Under the pieces are notes generated by a model. That model saw only the letters and a program-made list of their open reading frames with translations, made no database searches and was not told the DNA's origin. A stretch of DNA of 64,000 nucleotides from Oceanobacter kriegii DSM 6294 (GTDB lineage Bacteria > Pseudomonadota > Gammaproteobacteria > Pseudomonadales > Oceanobacteraceae). The stretch is taken from NCBI RefSeq assembly GCF_000422845.1, contig NZ_KE383933.1:127600-191599 (forward strand). Direction: 5' to 3'. Shown in pieces: positions 45,962-55,835 of this stretch. Both the position numbers and the translations under genes were made by a program. Each line of letters begins with the position of its first letter. The first letter of the stretch is position 1.

Positions 45962-46378
45962 TCAGTCTTCGATCACTTCATGGCTGTGGGTAATTTCCAC
46001 GCCCGCTTGCTCCAGCATGATGGACGCTGAGCAGTATTTTTCGGCCGACAGCTTCACCGCACGCTCGACGCTAGCGGCTTTCAGGTCCTTGCCTTTCACC
46101 TTGAAGTGAACATGAATTTTGGTGAATACCGACGGTACGCTGTCAGCGCGTTCTGCTTCGATGGAGGCCACACAGTCGGTCACCTGCTGACGTTGCTTGG
46201 TCAGAATACTCATCACATCAAAGCTGGTGCAGCCGCCCAGACCCAGCAGCAACATTTCCATCGGACGTACGCCCATGTTGCGACCGCCGTGATCTTCCGG
46301 TCCATCCATGACAACGGAATGACCGCTGCCGGATTCGCCCAGGAACATGGCACCATCTACCCATTTGATTTCTGCTTT
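45962..46378 (-). CDS. OsmC-family protein
   Basis: ATG 46378 with GAAGGAC just upstream gives 138 aa; the open frame farther upstream is not family-like. The family pattern is clear: GRNMGVRPMEMLLLGLGGCTSFDVMSIL with the first redox Cys, and SAEKYCSASIMLEQAGVEITHSHEV with the second. OsmC-type proteins reduce organic peroxides; this YhfA-like subgroup has an uncertain substrate. It is encoded next to crp and speD. Confidence 0.93.
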   Translation of the reverse strand, partial: KAEIKWVDGAMFLGESGSGHSVVMDGPEDHGGRNMGVRPMEMLLLGLGGCTSFDVMSILTKQRQQVTDCVASIEAERADSVPSVFTKIHVHFKVKGKDLKAASVERAVKLSAEKYCSASIMLEQAGVEITHSHEVIED

Positions 46379-46771
46379 CATATGTCCTTCCCGACCAGTC
46401 ACCATCGCCACAACGCATGGCGATTCAAGGTTGCGGAGGGTATCACATAGAAGGAAGTCAGTTAAAACAAAGGTCCCTCTCCAACGTGGCTGCGGCCCGG
46501 CTTTTTGGGCCATGGTGATTGCAAAAAATTGTGCTGTTTTGGCAATGACAGGGAACCGGTCATGACTGACGCAGTCGGAACAGGCGCTTGAATCGCAGCC
46601 ACAGTTACAGATATGGTTTCAAGCTGCTACTTAACAAACTGCACCGATTGTTTGTGACAGGCGTCACCGCCTGAAGCAAAATCGCTAACAGAACGAGCGA
46701 TAGAGTGAGATACTGAAGCGCTTCTTAAGCTTGATTGTTTCATCATTTCGCAAATGGATTGGAAGCCCGAT
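46379..46771. other. Divergent regulatory region, osmC-like / crp
   Basis: About 390 bases without a supported gene; contains a near-consensus CRP site at 46653-46668. Confidence 0.6.
46653..46668. promoter_or_regulatory. Likely CRP/Vfr binding site upstream of crp
   Basis: TGTGA-CAGGCG-TCACC differs by one base from the consensus TGTGA-N6-TCACA. It sits 104 bases upstream of the crp start, which suggests autoregulation. Confidence 0.75.
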
Positions 46772-47410
46772 ATGAGCCTGGTTAAACCGCCGCAAAAGGA
46801 CCCTTACCTGGAAGACTTCCTGAGCCAATGTCACCGTCGTCGTTACCCTGCACGTAGTACGCTGATTTACGCTGGCGAGGAAAGCAACACTCTTTATTAC
46901 CTGGTCAAAGGATCGGTCAGTGTCATCATCGAAGATGAAGACGGCCGCGATATGATCATGGCCTACCTGAACCCGGGGGATTTCTTCGGTGAAATGGGCC
47001 TGTTTGAAGAAGAACAGTCACCACGCACCGCCTGGGTGAAAGCCAAAACCGAATGTGAAGTGGCTGAAATCAGCTATGCCAAGTTCGAGGAAATGGTCAA
47101 ACTGAACCCGTCACTGATGTTCAAGCTGTTCCGTCAAATGGCCAATCGCCTGAGCCACACCACCCGCAAAGCCGGTGACCTGGTGTTTATGGACGTGACT
47201 GGCCGCGTCGCCCGCACTTTGCTGGAGCTGAGCAAGCAGCCGGATGCCATGACCCACCCGGACGGTATGCAGATCAAGATTACCCGTCAGGAAATTGGCC
47301 GCATTGTGGGTTGTTCCCGCGAAATGGTTGGCCGGGTTCTGAAAGATCTGGAAGACGGTGGACTGGTGTCTGTGAAAGGCAAAACCATGGTGGTTTACGG
47401 CACTCGTTAA
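46772..47410 (+). CDS. crp: cAMP-activated global regulator CRP (Vfr-like)
   Basis: ATG 46772 has GGAAG 6 bases upstream; an ATG six codons earlier is less likely. The 212-aa product is close to P. aeruginosa Vfr. The cyclic-nucleotide domain contains [21 protein letters not shown] and the phosphate-binding cassette [10 protein letters not shown] with PRTAWV. The C helix follows, and the helix-turn-helix [22 protein letters not shown] is identical to the CRP type. The synteny with trpCDG and speD also matches Vfr. Confidence 0.97.
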   Translation: MSLVKPPQKDPYLEDFLSQCHRRRYPARSTLIYAGEESNTLYYLVKGSVSVIIEDEDGRDMIMAYLNPGDFFGEMGLFEEEQSPRTAWVKAKTECEVAEISYAKFEEMVKLNPSLMFKLFRQMANRLSHTTRKAGDLVFMDVTGRVARTLLELSKQPDAMTHPDGMQIKITRQEIGRIVGCSREMVGRVLKDLEDGGLVSVKGKTMVVYGTR

Positions 47411-47446
47411 TCCCTGCCTTCATACCGCCGATGCTCATCGAGCAGA

Positions 47447-47482
47447 TACAAAAAAGCGCTGACATGTCAGCGCTTTTTTCGT
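47447..47482. terminator. Bidirectional terminator, crp / trpC
   Basis: AAAAAAGCGCTGAC and GTCAGCGCTTTTTT around AT form a nearly perfect palindrome between convergent crp and trpC. Confidence 0.93.
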
Positions 47483-47531
47483 TTTCGGACCGGGCTTCAG
47501 GGCCGCTTTTCAAACGGCTCTTTCAATCCAT

Positions 47532-48338
47532 TCAGAAGAACAGCTTCTGCAACTCTTCGCCCGGCTCTTCAGCACGCATAAAGGCTTCACCCACCAGGAA
47601 ACCGTGAACGTTGTGCTGACGCATTTCAGCCACTTCGTCGCGGCCAAAGATACCGCTTTCAGTGACCAGCAATTTGCCCTGAGGCACCATATCCAGCAAG
47701 CCGTAGGTGGTTTGCAGGGTCACGTCGAAGGTATGCAGGTTGCGGTTGTTAATGCCCAGCAATGGCGTTTGCAGCTTCAGTGCGGACTCCATTTCCTTGG
47801 CGTCGTGCACTTCGACCAGCACATCCAGACCCAGCTCCAGCGCCAGGCCTTCAAGATCTTGCAACTGCATGTCGGACAACGCCGATACAATAAGCAGCAC
47901 ACAGTCAGCACCGATCTGACGGGCTTCGTAAATCTGATAAGGGTCGACCAGAAAATCCTTGCGGATTACCGGCAGAGAGCAGGCTGCACGGGCTTCTTTC
48001 AGGTAGTCCTCATGGCCCTGAAAGTACTCGGCATCGGTCAGCACCGACAAACAGGCCGCACCGCCTTTCTCATAAGACTCGGCGATTTGACCCGGGACAA
48101 AGTTCTCGCGGATCACGCCTTTTGATGGCGAGGCTTTTTTGATTTCAGCAATCACCGCTGGCAAGCCAGCGTCGACCTTGGCTTTCATCGCCGCGTGAAA
48201 ACCACGCAGCGCGTCCGGGTCCATATCCAGCGCCTGAGCCTTCAGCTCGTTCAATGGCAGGCTTTTGCTGCGCAAAGCAATTTCTTCCTGCTTGGTCAGC
48301 AGGATTTTTTTCAGAATGGTTGGCGTATCGTTGTTCAC
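47532..48338 (-). CDS. trpC: Indole-3-glycerol-phosphate synthase
   Basis: The 268-aa monofunctional TrpC has the family motifs [68 protein letters not shown] and TESGIF. It catalyses ring closure of CdRP to indole-glycerol phosphate in tryptophan synthesis. As in pseudomonads it is not fused to TrpF. Last gene of the trpE-G-D-C set. Confidence 0.98.
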   Translation of the reverse strand: MNNDTPTILKKILLTKQEEIALRSKSLPLNELKAQALDMDPDALRGFHAAMKAKVDAGLPAVIAEIKKASPSKGVIRENFVPGQIAESYEKGGAACLSVLTDAEYFQGHEDYLKEARAACSLPVIRKDFLVDPYQIYEARQIGADCVLLIVSALSDMQLQDLEGLALELGLDVLVEVHDAKEMESALKLQTPLLGINNRNLHTFDVTLQTTYGLLDMVPQGKLLVTESGIFGRDEVAEMRQHNVHGFLVGEAFMRAEEPGEELQKLFF

Positions 48339-48359
48339 TGTCAGTTACCTTGCTGGCTA

Positions 48360-49406
48360 TCAGCTTTGCGCGTCTTCAGCGAGGTATTCAGAGAAGCTCG
48401 CCAGTTCTTTCATTTTTTCCAGTGCCAGACCCGAATAAATCGCGTCCTGCGCCATGCTGACACCGTCTTTCAGGTTCATCGCCAAACCGGCAACGTAGAT
48501 CGCCGCACCGGCGTTCAGCGCCAGCATGTCGGCGGCTTTTTCACCCGCCGGGGTTTTGCGTTTGCCGAGTGCGTCACGGATCAGCTCCAGGCTTTGCTCG
48601 GCGCCATCAACACTCAGACCTTCCAGGCTCTGACGCTCAATGCCGAGGTCTTCCGGGGTGATGGTCAGCTCACGCAGCTCGCCCATGTAGAGTTCGCAGG
48701 CGTGGGTTGGACCCGCGAGGCTGATTTCATCCAGTCCTTCGTCGGAATGCACCACCAGCACATGGCCAGCGTTCAGACGTTGCAGGGTTTCCGCAATCGG
48801 CTTGATCAGGTCTTTTGAGTACACACCAATCACCTGATTCGGCACACCTGCCGGGTTGGTCATTGGGCCAAGAATGTTGAACACGGTGCGCATGCCCAGC
48901 GACTTGCGCACACCAATGGCGTGCTTCATGGCGCTGTGGTGCATTGGCGCAAACATAAAGCCGACACCCAGCTCTTCGATGCAACGGGCAACCTGTTCGC
49001 TGTTCAGTTGCAGGTTCACACCCGCTGCTTCCAGCAAATCGGCACTGCCGGATTTGGAAGACACACCACGGTTACCGTGTTTGGCCACCTTGCCACCGGC
49101 CGCCGCCACCACAAAGGAAGACGCGGTGGAGACGTTGAACATGTTAGCACCGTCACCGCCAGTACCGACGATGTCGACGGCGTGCAGCGGGTGTACTTCA
49201 ACTCCACTGGCCAGTTCGCGCATGACTTTCACGGCACCGACGATTTCGTCGATGGTTTCGCCTTTCATGCGCAGGGCAACCAGAAAGCCGCCCACCTGGG
49301 CAGGATCGGCCTGGCCGGTCATGATCTGGTTCATCACCTCGATCATTTCTTCGGTGGTCAGGTTTTCACGCTCGACCACTTTGGACAAGGCTTCACGAAT
49401 TTCCAT
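48360..49406 (-). CDS. trpD: Anthranilate phosphoribosyltransferase
   Basis: The 348-aa product has the PRPP and Mg sites of TrpD ([40 protein letters not shown]) and the GPMTNPAG segment. It transfers phosphoribose to anthranilate. It lies 13 bases after trpG and 21 before trpC. Not fused to trpG, unlike E. coli. Confidence 0.98.
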   Translation of the reverse strand: MEIREALSKVVERENLTTEEMIEVMNQIMTGQADPAQVGGFLVALRMKGETIDEIVGAVKVMRELASGVEVHPLHAVDIVGTGGDGANMFNVSTASSFVVAAAGGKVAKHGNRGVSSKSGSADLLEAAGVNLQLNSEQVARCIEELGVGFMFAPMHHSAMKHAIGVRKSLGMRTVFNILGPMTNPAGVPNQVIGVYSKDLIKPIAETLQRLNAGHVLVVHSDEGLDEISLAGPTHACELYMGELRELTITPEDLGIERQSLEGLSVDGAEQSLELIRDALGKRKTPAGEKAADMLALNAGAAIYVAGLAMNLKDGVSMAQDAIYSGLALEKMKELASFSEYLAEDAQS

Positions 49407-49419
49407 TTTGGTCTCCTGT

Positions 49420-50007
49420 TCAATCCAGTCGCATTTGCAGAAAGTTATTCAGCAAATCGTGGCCGTGTTGGGTAAGAATTGATTCCGGGTGGAACTGCAC
49501 ACCTTCAATCGGCAGTTCCTTGTGACGTACGCCCATGATTTCTTCCATCGAGCCGTCTTCGTTTTCCGTCCAGGCGGTAATTTCCAGACAGTCCGGAATG
49601 GTGTCCTTGTCGATCACCAGCGAATGGTAACGGGTGGCCTGATACGGATTGGTCAGCCCGGCAAACACGCCCTTGTCGCTGTGGTGAATGGCCGACAGCT
49701 TGCCGTGCATCACTTGCCCGGCGCGAACGATGTCACCGCCAAACACCTGACCAATGGACTGGTGGCCCAGACAGATGCCCAGAATCGGCAATTTGCCGGC
49801 GAAGTAACGAATGGCCTCCATCGAGATACCGGCTTCGTTCGGCGTGCATGGCCCCGGTGAAATCACCAGATGGTCCGGGTTCATGGCTTCGATATCTTCA
49901 ATGGTGATTTCGTCATTGCGAAACACCCGCACATCGGCACCCAGTTCCGCAAAATACTGTACGACGTTGTAGGTAAAAGAGTCGTAGTTATCAATCATTA
50001 CCAGCAT
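49420..50007 (-). CDS. trpG: Anthranilate synthase glutamine amidotransferase component
   Basis: ATG 50007 has GGAG 6 bases upstream; an ATG four codons earlier is less likely. The 195-aa class I amidotransferase has [15 protein letters not shown], the nucleophile loop [13 protein letters not shown], and the His-Glu pair in QFHPESILT. It supplies ammonia to TrpE, and may also serve PabB as in other gammaproteobacteria. Confidence 0.97.
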   Translation of the reverse strand: MLVMIDNYDSFTYNVVQYFAELGADVRVFRNDEITIEDIEAMNPDHLVISPGPCTPNEAGISMEAIRYFAGKLPILGICLGHQSIGQVFGGDIVRAGQVMHGKLSAIHHSDKGVFAGLTNPYQATRYHSLVIDKDTIPDCLEITAWTENEDGSMEEIMGVRHKELPIEGVQFHPESILTQHGHDLLNNFLQMRLD

Positions 50008-50081
50008 GTTGTGCTCCATCGCGGCCAGCCTGTGCGGCCGCGCTAAAATTCGGTTGAACGGCTATTCGGAAAACTGACGGA

Positions 50082-51566
50082 TCACTGATCCAGTCCGGCT
50101 TCGGCCAGAGCCACGGCTCTGAACATCGCACGACCCTTGTTCAGGGTTTCCTGCCATTCCATCTCAGGCACCGAATCGGCCACCAGACCGGCACCGGCCT
50201 GAATGTTCAACACACCGTCCTTGATCACCGCAGTACGAATGGCGATGGCAGTATCCATATTGCCGTTCCAGCTCAGGTAACCCACGGCACCGCCGTAAAC
50301 GCCACGCTTGGTGTGTTCAAACTCGTCGATGATTTCCATCGCGCGGATTTTTGGAGCACCGCTCAAGGTACCGGCAGGATGCACTGCACGCAGTACATCC
50401 ATGGCAGTAATACCTTCTTTCACCTGACCCGTGACGTTGGACACAATGTGCATCACGTGGCTGTAACGCTCGACCACCATCTGTTCGGTGAGGTTCACCT
50501 CGCCGGTTTGCGCCACCCGGCCGACGTCGTTACGGCCAAGGTCAATCAGCATCAGGTGTTCGGCGATTTCTTTCGGATCGGCCAGCAGCTCTTCTTCCAG
50601 CGCCTTGTCTTTTTCCGGGGTATCGCCACGCTTGCGGGTACCGGCAATCGGACGCACGGTGACTTCGCCGTCTTCCAGACGCGCCAGAATTTCCGGCGAA
50701 GAACCCACCACGTGGAAGTCATCGAGGTGCAGGCAGTACATGTAAGGAGACGGATTCAGGGTGCGCAGGGCACGGTAGATATTGACCGGATCACCACTGA
50801 ATGGCACCTGCATGCGCTGCGACAGCACACACTGCATGATATCGCCGGACAGCACGTATTCCTTGACCGATTCCACCGCCGACTTGAACTCATCCGCGCC
50901 GTACACCGACTGGAAATCTTCTTCAGCCACGGTACGGGATTCCGCCAAAGGCTGACCAATTGGGCCGGAATATGGCGTCCGCAGGGTTTCGCGCAGCTGC
51001 TCCAGACGTTGCTGGGCCTTGTTGTACGCGTCGTCCTGCTGTGGGTCGGCCAGCACAATCAGGTTGAGCTTGCCGCTGAGGTTATCGAACACCACCACTT
51101 CTTCAGACACCATCAGCAGGATGTCCGGCGTGCCGATTTCATCCGGCGGGCAGGTTTTCATCAAGCGCGGCTCGATGTAACGCACGGTGTCGTAACCAAA
51201 GTAGCCCACCAGACCGCCCTGGAAACGTGGCAGACCTTCGAGGTCGGGCACCTTGTAGCTTTGCTGCAATTCGGAGACGTATTCCAGCGGGTCTTTTACG
51301 TCCAGCTCGCTGACGATTTGGCCGTTTTCAAGGCGCGTCACACGATGGCCTGAGACCTTGATCACTTCGCGGGCAGGCAAGCCAATGATCGAATAACGGC
51401 CCCACTTTTCGCCGCCCTGGACAGACTCAAACAGGTAGGAATACGGCGCATTGGCCAGTTTCAGGTAAGTGCTCAGAGGCGTGTCGATATCAGCCAACAC
51501 CTGGCGTGCAACAGGAATACGGTTATAGCCCTGCTCAACCAGTGAGTTAAATTCTTGCAGTGTCAT
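50082..51566 (-). CDS. trpE: Anthranilate synthase component I
   Basis: ATG 51566 gives 494 aa, the pseudomonad TrpE length; upstream codons are not family-like. The chorismate-binding domain contains [32 protein letters not shown] and [21 protein letters not shown]. The N-terminal LLESxxxx-type feedback region ([17 protein letters not shown]) suggests tryptophan inhibition. It is 74 bases upstream of trpG. I found no Trp-rich leader peptide or attenuator. Confidence 0.97.
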   Translation of the reverse strand: MTLQEFNSLVEQGYNRIPVARQVLADIDTPLSTYLKLANAPYSYLFESVQGGEKWGRYSIIGLPAREVIKVSGHRVTRLENGQIVSELDVKDPLEYVSELQQSYKVPDLEGLPRFQGGLVGYFGYDTVRYIEPRLMKTCPPDEIGTPDILLMVSEEVVVFDNLSGKLNLIVLADPQQDDAYNKAQQRLEQLRETLRTPYSGPIGQPLAESRTVAEEDFQSVYGADEFKSAVESVKEYVLSGDIMQCVLSQRMQVPFSGDPVNIYRALRTLNPSPYMYCLHLDDFHVVGSSPEILARLEDGEVTVRPIAGTRKRGDTPEKDKALEEELLADPKEIAEHLMLIDLGRNDVGRVAQTGEVNLTEQMVVERYSHVMHIVSNVTGQVKEGITAMDVLRAVHPAGTLSGAPKIRAMEIIDEFEHTKRGVYGGAVGYLSWNGNMDTAIAIRTAVIKDGVLNIQAGAGLVADSVPEMEWQETLNKGRAMFRAVALAEAGLDQ

Positions 51567-51813
51567 ATGGGTAGGAACCTGATAGAAATTGTAAACGCAA
51601 TTAGAGATGCCCACGCGGGCAGATAGGCGATGCGTTTACCACCATCGACGGACGAGCAGTTGACCTTTTTGCAGAGGGCAGTTGAGTGGGTAAAACACCA
51701 CGAGCTCCCGGATAATTATTTTGACAAGACCTGCATCATAACAGATGACCGAAGCACGGCAAGCCAGCAAGCAAGCCGTTTCTGGCACAGCGGCCAGCCC
51801 AACAAAAGGCGGT

Positions 51814-52482
51814 TCAGTTACGCCAGTCCAGCGATGGCCAACCGTTCAGCTCCGCGGCCTCACGCAGCCGCTTGTTAGGATTCAGCACCACCGGCTGGCC
51901 AACCCGTTCCAGTAACGGCAAATCAGCATGGCTATCCGTGTAGAAGGCAGCATCACTGAAGCGAAGGCCGCGCTCGCGCAGAAACGCTCGCGCCAGCCCC
52001 ACCTTGCCATTGCCATAACACAGCGGTCGCTGCAAACCGGTGATTTTGTTATCCACCACCCGCAAACAGTTACTGATGACGTGTTGAATGCCCAGCGCGT
52101 CGGCGTAGGCCCGGGCAACGTACTCGTCGGCACCGGTAATCATCACAGGCTCAATACCTTGACGCTGGTAGCCATACAGCAAGGAAGCCGCCTGGGGATA
52201 GATATGCAGATGGCCGCGCTCCAGAAAAAACTCGTCCACCCGCTGTTGGTAATCGGTCAGAGCCATGCCGCGAGCGCGGGTTTTGTAATAGTGCGACAAG
52301 CGCCAGTGGGTCACCCGGCCTTTCTTGTAGGCACGGTACAACGACGCCAGAGCCAGCGTGGCTTCAACCAGCGCCCAGCGTTCGCGGCGAACCCGCCACT
52401 TGATCCAGAGGCTGTTAGCATCCTTGTTGATCAAAGAGTCGTCGAGATCAAAAAAAACGACCTTGACTGGATATACCTGCAT
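51814..52482 (-). CDS. HAD-superfamily phosphatase (HAD-IB, SerB-like)
   Basis: ATG 52482 is chosen over a TTG 6 codons upstream. The 222-aa product has HAD motif I VVFFDLDDSLINKD, motif II PVMITGADEYV, motif III Lys (GNGKVGLAR) and motif IV FYTDSHADLPLLE. It belongs to the HAD-IB group that includes phosphoserine phosphatase and CicA-like proteins. The helical cap (WRVRRERWALVEATLAL) fits; the substrate is unknown. It is separated from trpE by about 250 bases. Confidence 0.9.
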   Translation of the reverse strand: MQVYPVKVVFFDLDDSLINKDANSLWIKWRVRRERWALVEATLALASLYRAYKKGRVTHWRLSHYYKTRARGMALTDYQQRVDEFFLERGHLHIYPQAASLLYGYQRQGIEPVMITGADEYVARAYADALGIQHVISNCLRVVDNKITGLQRPLCYGNGKVGLARAFLRERGLRFSDAAFYTDSHADLPLLERVGQPVVLNPNKRLREAAELNGWPSLDWRN

Positions 52483-52970
52483 GACCTGAATTCCTGTCAA
52501 TGAACCGCCAGACTAACACGCATCCAACCCGCGCCGTAGCTTGAAACACTCTAGTCAACAGACTTATGAACAAAGCCACATTTCATTTGGCTGAGCCACA
52601 AACCCACATCAATTTGGCTCGTTTATTCACACAAATATGACAACCAGACGATTGACGTGATGACAACTTGATGTAATCTGAAGGTGAAGTCACGGAACAA
52701 ACCGACTTCCGAATGATCACAAAATCAGGCTTTGGCAAAAACAGAATTTAGCTATCAAGCCTATGATTTTTAAGGTTTTTACACTCTACAACTTTGGCTA
52801 CCAAAGAGGAGGACGCAATCCGAACAGGGCATGCGGTAAAGACTGAGGCCATCGTCAACAAGGCCCGGCCATTCGTATGCCAGCAAATAAACCGCGGGCG
52901 ACAGGTCAACACGCCGTCACCCACCGCCGAATATCCGGCATCGCCTTATGCTTGTTACTAAGGAGCGTTT
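52483..52970. other. Long intergenic region before the HPF-like gene
   Basis: Nearly 490 bases without a supported gene. It holds a small hairpin CTTTGG-CTA-CCAAAG (52792-52806) followed by GGAGG with no good start codon, and two similar ATTTGGCT stretches near 52575-52620. The hpf promoter presumably lies here, but I could not place it. Confidence 0.4.
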
Positions 52971-53330
52971 ATGAAAGGTCTGGCAATCAGTTTTCGTGAC
53001 ATCGAACATTCAGATGCGATTGAGAACACCATTCGCGAAAAAGCCGACAAACTCACCTCCACCTATGACGACATCACCGGCATTCGCGCCGTCGTCGCCA
53101 TGCCACACAACCACAGTTACAAAGGCCGATTGGCGCATGTATCTCTGGAAGTCGGTTTACCCGGCGAGACCGTGGCAATTACCCACGACAGTCACGACAG
53201 CCCAGAGCATGAGGATATGTATTTTGCCGTGCGCAATGCCTTCGACAAGGCCCAGCGCAAGATTCGCAAAATCCACGAGCGTCGCGTCGACAGCAAGCGC
53301 CGCTCCGGGCCAACCGCCCACACCGCCTGA
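52971..53330 (+). CDS. HPF/RaiA family ribosome-associated protein
   Basis: ATG 52971 follows AAGGAG. The 119-aa product matches the S30AE fold (LAISFRDIEHSDAIENTIREKADKL, HSYKGRLAHVSLEVGLPGE, DMYFAVRNAFDKAQRKI), with a basic C terminus, the short HPF/YfiA class. These proteins bind the 30S decoding region and hibernate ribosomes in stationary phase or stress. It is not in the usual rpoN-hpf-ptsN context, so it may be a second paralogue. A terminator follows. Confidence 0.92.
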   Translation: MKGLAISFRDIEHSDAIENTIREKADKLTSTYDDITGIRAVVAMPHNHSYKGRLAHVSLEVGLPGETVAITHDSHDSPEHEDMYFAVRNAFDKAQRKIRKIHERRVDSKRRSGPTAHTA

Positions 53331-53355
53331 ACAGGCGCGTTAACTCACCAACTTG

Positions 53356-53382
53356 AAAGCCAGCCTTGCGCTGGCTTTTTTG
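53356..53382 (+). terminator. Terminator of the HPF-like gene
   Basis: AAAGCCAGC-CTTGC-GCTGGCTTT followed by further T, 26 bases after the stop. Confidence 0.9.
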
Positions 53383-53392
53383 TGCCCAGCCG

Positions 53393-53585
53393 TTTTGTCG
53401 GATGGCGCAAGCTTATCCGACATGCATAACGGTTGAGTATTGTAGGTCCTATGAAGACGCGCAGCGGCTGCCATCGGATGGGCCTCGTTGCAATGGTTTT
53501 GTCGGATGGCGCAAGCTTATCCGACCTACGTAACGGTGGAGTTTTGTAGGTTCGATAAAGACGCGAAGCGGCTGCCATCGGACGC
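53393..53585. repeat. Pair of REP-like direct repeats (about 89 bp, 104-bp period)
   Basis: Two near-identical units start at 53393 and 53497. Each opens with TTTTGTCGGATGGCGCAAGC and contains the hairpin arms GTCGGAT and ATCCGAC (53397-53420 and 53501-53524). Each ends with GCGGCTGCCATCGGA. The hairpin is of the kind seen in enterobacterial and pseudomonad REP/BIME elements. It occupies the convergent gap between the HPF-like gene and the acyl-CoA dehydrogenase. Confidence 0.85.
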
Positions 53586-53631
53586 CGTAGCAAGTATCTG
53601 TTTAGCATGAGTCACTCGGACAGGCAGCCAC

Positions 53632-53660
53632 AAAAAAGCCGCTCGGGTGAGCGGCTTTGA
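53632..53660 (-). terminator. Terminator of the acyl-CoA dehydrogenase gene
   Basis: AAAAAAGCCGCTC-GGGT-GAGCGGCTTT on the plus strand; the minus-strand transcript ends in U residues. Confidence 0.9.
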
Positions 53661-53705
53661 TGTAGCACATAAATAAAAGCTGCGATGCCTTACAGGAAGA
53701 CCTGC

Positions 53706-55517
53706 TTACAGGAAAGCAAAGTCGTCTTCTTGCAGGGACATCAGGCTGGCAGAGCCGGCGGTCATGGCAACCGCATGGGCCTTGGTGCGCGGCAGGATAC
53801 GGTCGAAGTAGAACTGAGCCGTTTGCAGCTTGGCCTTGTAGTAGGCTTCTTCCGTGGTACCCGCATCCAGTTTCTGCTGCGCGACTTCGGCCATACGTGC
53901 CCAGAAGTAACCCAGTACGATGTAACCGGAGTACATCAGGTAATCCACTGCAGCGGCACCCACTTCGTCGCGGTTTTTCATCGCGCCCATACCAATTTTC
54001 ATGGTCAGGTCGCCCCACTCTTTGTTCACTTCTGCCAGTGCTTTTTGCAGCTTGGTCACCTGCTTGCTGGAACCACCTGCTTTGCAGAACTTGTGAACGA
54101 TCTTGGTGAAACGACGCAGGCTGGCGCCCTGGGTCATCAGCACCTTACGACCCAACAGGTCAAGGGCCTGAATACCGGTGGTGCCTTCGTAGATGGTGGC
54201 GATACGAGTATCACGCACCAGCTGTTCCATACCCCACTCGGCAATAAAGCCGTGACCGCCGTATACCTGCATACCCAGGTTGGTGGCTTCGCAGCCCGCT
54301 TCGGTCAGGAAGGCTTTGGCAATTGGCGTCAGGAAGCTCAGCAGTTCTTCAGCTTCTTTACGCTCGTCTTCGGTTTCTGCTTTCTTGACGATGTCGTTCT
54401 GCTGGGAAGCGAAGTACACCAGCGCACGGCTGGCCTCGTTCAGCGCTTTCTGGGTCAGCAGCATACGACGTACGTCCGGGTGAACGATGATCGGGTCAGC
54501 GGCTTTTTCCGGTGCTTTCGGACCAGTCAGGGAACGCATGGCCAGACGTTCTTTGGCGTAAGCCAGTGCGCCCTGGAAGGAAGCTTCCATCGCAGAGGAA
54601 CCTTGCAGTGCTGTACCGATACGAGCGGTGTTCATAAAGGTGAACATGCAGTTCAGACCCTTGTTCTCAGGGCCAATCAGCCAGCCTTTGGCACCGTCGA
54701 AGTTCATCACACAGGTGGCGTTACCGTGGATACCCATCTTGTGTTCCAGCGAGCCACAGCTCACGGCGTTACGGTCGCCCGGCGTGCCATCTTCGTTTGG
54801 CAGCTGCTTTGGTACGATGAACAGGGAAATACCCTTGGTGCCTTCCGGAGCACCCGGCAGACGCGCCAGTACGATATGGACGATGTTCTCGGCCATGTCG
54901 TGTTCACCCGCGGAAATAAAGATTTTGGTACCGGTAATGCTGTAGCTGCCGTCGGCGTTTGGCTCAGCCTTGGTTTTCAGAATACCCAGGTCGGAGCCAC
55001 AGTGCGGCTCGGTCAGACACATGGTGCCGGTCCACTCACCGGATACCAGTTTGGTCAGGTAGGTTTCTTTCTGTTCCTGGGTGCCGTGCAGGTCGATGGT
55101 GTTCATCGCACCGTGAGACAGACCCGGGTACATGCCCCATGACCAGTTGGAAGAACCAACCATTTCGGAAATAACAATACCGAGGGACTCCGGCAGGCCC
55201 TGACCGCCCCACTCTTCTTCGTGGGCCAGCGAAGGCCAACCGCCTTCAACGAATTTGGCGTAGGCTTCCTTGAAGCCTGTCGGGGTTTTCACCGAGCCGT
55301 CTTCTTCATTACGCACACAACCTTCGGTGTCGCCAACACGGTTCAGTGGCGCCAACTCCTGCTCACAAAAACGGGCACCTTCAGCAATGATGGCATCAAC
55401 CATTTCCGGCGTTGCGGTTTCCGCATAGGCTGGAATGCTGGCGTAGTGCGACGGCATATCCAGCAGTTCATCCATTACGAATTTAATTTCACGCAGGGGA
55501 GCTTTGTAATCTGGCAT
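53706..55517 (-). CDS. Acyl-CoA dehydrogenase with C-terminal extension (DmdC/AidB-like)
   Basis: The 603-aa product has the acyl-CoA dehydrogenase core (MCLTEPHCGSDLGILKT, KIFISAGEHDMAENIVH, MFTFMNTARIGTALQG, and catalytic Glu in IYEGTTGIQALDLLGRK). It also has an N-terminal acyl-CoA dehydrogenase cap and a roughly 120-residue C-terminal helical extension. This is the pattern of the 3-methylmercaptopropionyl-CoA or long-chain acyl-CoA dehydrogenase subgroup. It oxidises acyl-CoA with FAD in beta-oxidation. Two PsrA-like operators upstream fit control by fatty acids. Monocistronic. Confidence 0.93.
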   Translation of the reverse strand: MPDYKAPLREIKFVMDELLDMPSHYASIPAYAETATPEMVDAIIAEGARFCEQELAPLNRVGDTEGCVRNEEDGSVKTPTGFKEAYAKFVEGGWPSLAHEEEWGGQGLPESLGIVISEMVGSSNWSWGMYPGLSHGAMNTIDLHGTQEQKETYLTKLVSGEWTGTMCLTEPHCGSDLGILKTKAEPNADGSYSITGTKIFISAGEHDMAENIVHIVLARLPGAPEGTKGISLFIVPKQLPNEDGTPGDRNAVSCGSLEHKMGIHGNATCVMNFDGAKGWLIGPENKGLNCMFTFMNTARIGTALQGSSAMEASFQGALAYAKERLAMRSLTGPKAPEKAADPIIVHPDVRRMLLTQKALNEASRALVYFASQQNDIVKKAETEDERKEAEELLSFLTPIAKAFLTEAGCEATNLGMQVYGGHGFIAEWGMEQLVRDTRIATIYEGTTGIQALDLLGRKVLMTQGASLRRFTKIVHKFCKAGGSSKQVTKLQKALAEVNKEWGDLTMKIGMGAMKNRDEVGAAAVDYLMYSGYIVLGYFWARMAEVAQQKLDAGTTEEAYYKAKLQTAQFYFDRILPRTKAHAVAMTAGSASLMSLQEDDFAFL

Positions 55518-55651
55518 CTCGTTTACCTCGTCGCCTTACTCGTTGTTTGGCCGGTTTGGGAGTTCCGACTCAAATTCAGTTATCAGTGTAGCTGTTTGTT
55601 TTTATATCTGATGGTCGTTAGCAGAAGACCATCTTAACCATTTGATAATTT

Positions 55652-55665
55652 CAAACAAGTGTTTG
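55652..55665. promoter_or_regulatory. PsrA-like operator 1
   Basis: CAAAC-AAGT-GTTTG is a perfect inverted repeat matching the reported PsrA pattern (G/C)AAAC-N2-4-GTTT(G/C). It lies about 135 bases upstream of the acyl-CoA dehydrogenase start. Confidence 0.7.
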
Positions 55666-55714
55666 AAACATACGTTCGCTTCATGGCGAAGTCAAGCGTT
55701 TGCTGTGCGAAAGT

Positions 55715-55728
55715 CAGACAAGTGTTTG
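55715..55728. promoter_or_regulatory. PsrA-like operator 2
   Basis: CAGAC-AAGT-GTTTG is one mismatch from operator 1 and 63 bp (six helical turns) away, so both could be occupied on the same DNA face. Confidence 0.6.
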
Positions 55729-55835
55729 AATCAGAATATCCACCCGGGCACGCGGCGGCGAGAAATATTGCGTAGCAAAATTGTGTCGGGATGCTTCAGA
55801 GGATCATCAGGGACGATGACAGTGGCAGATGTGTC

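Larger units (their letters stand above)
55518..55835. other. Intergenic region upstream of the acyl-CoA dehydrogenase
   Basis: About 320 bases carrying the two PsrA-like sites; no gene supported. Confidence 0.6.

Noticed and set aside
51567-51813. trp leader peptide/attenuator upstream of trpE
   Set aside because: I found no short ORF with clustered Trp codons and no terminator-antiterminator pair.
52794-52960. Open frame from a TTG following a hairpin, ending just before the HPF-like gene
   Set aside because: GGAGG is present, but no start codon is correctly spaced from it, and the length is not significant at this GC.
53602-54018. 138-codon minus-strand frame
   Set aside because: It is a shadow frame of the acyl-CoA dehydrogenase gene and spans its terminator.
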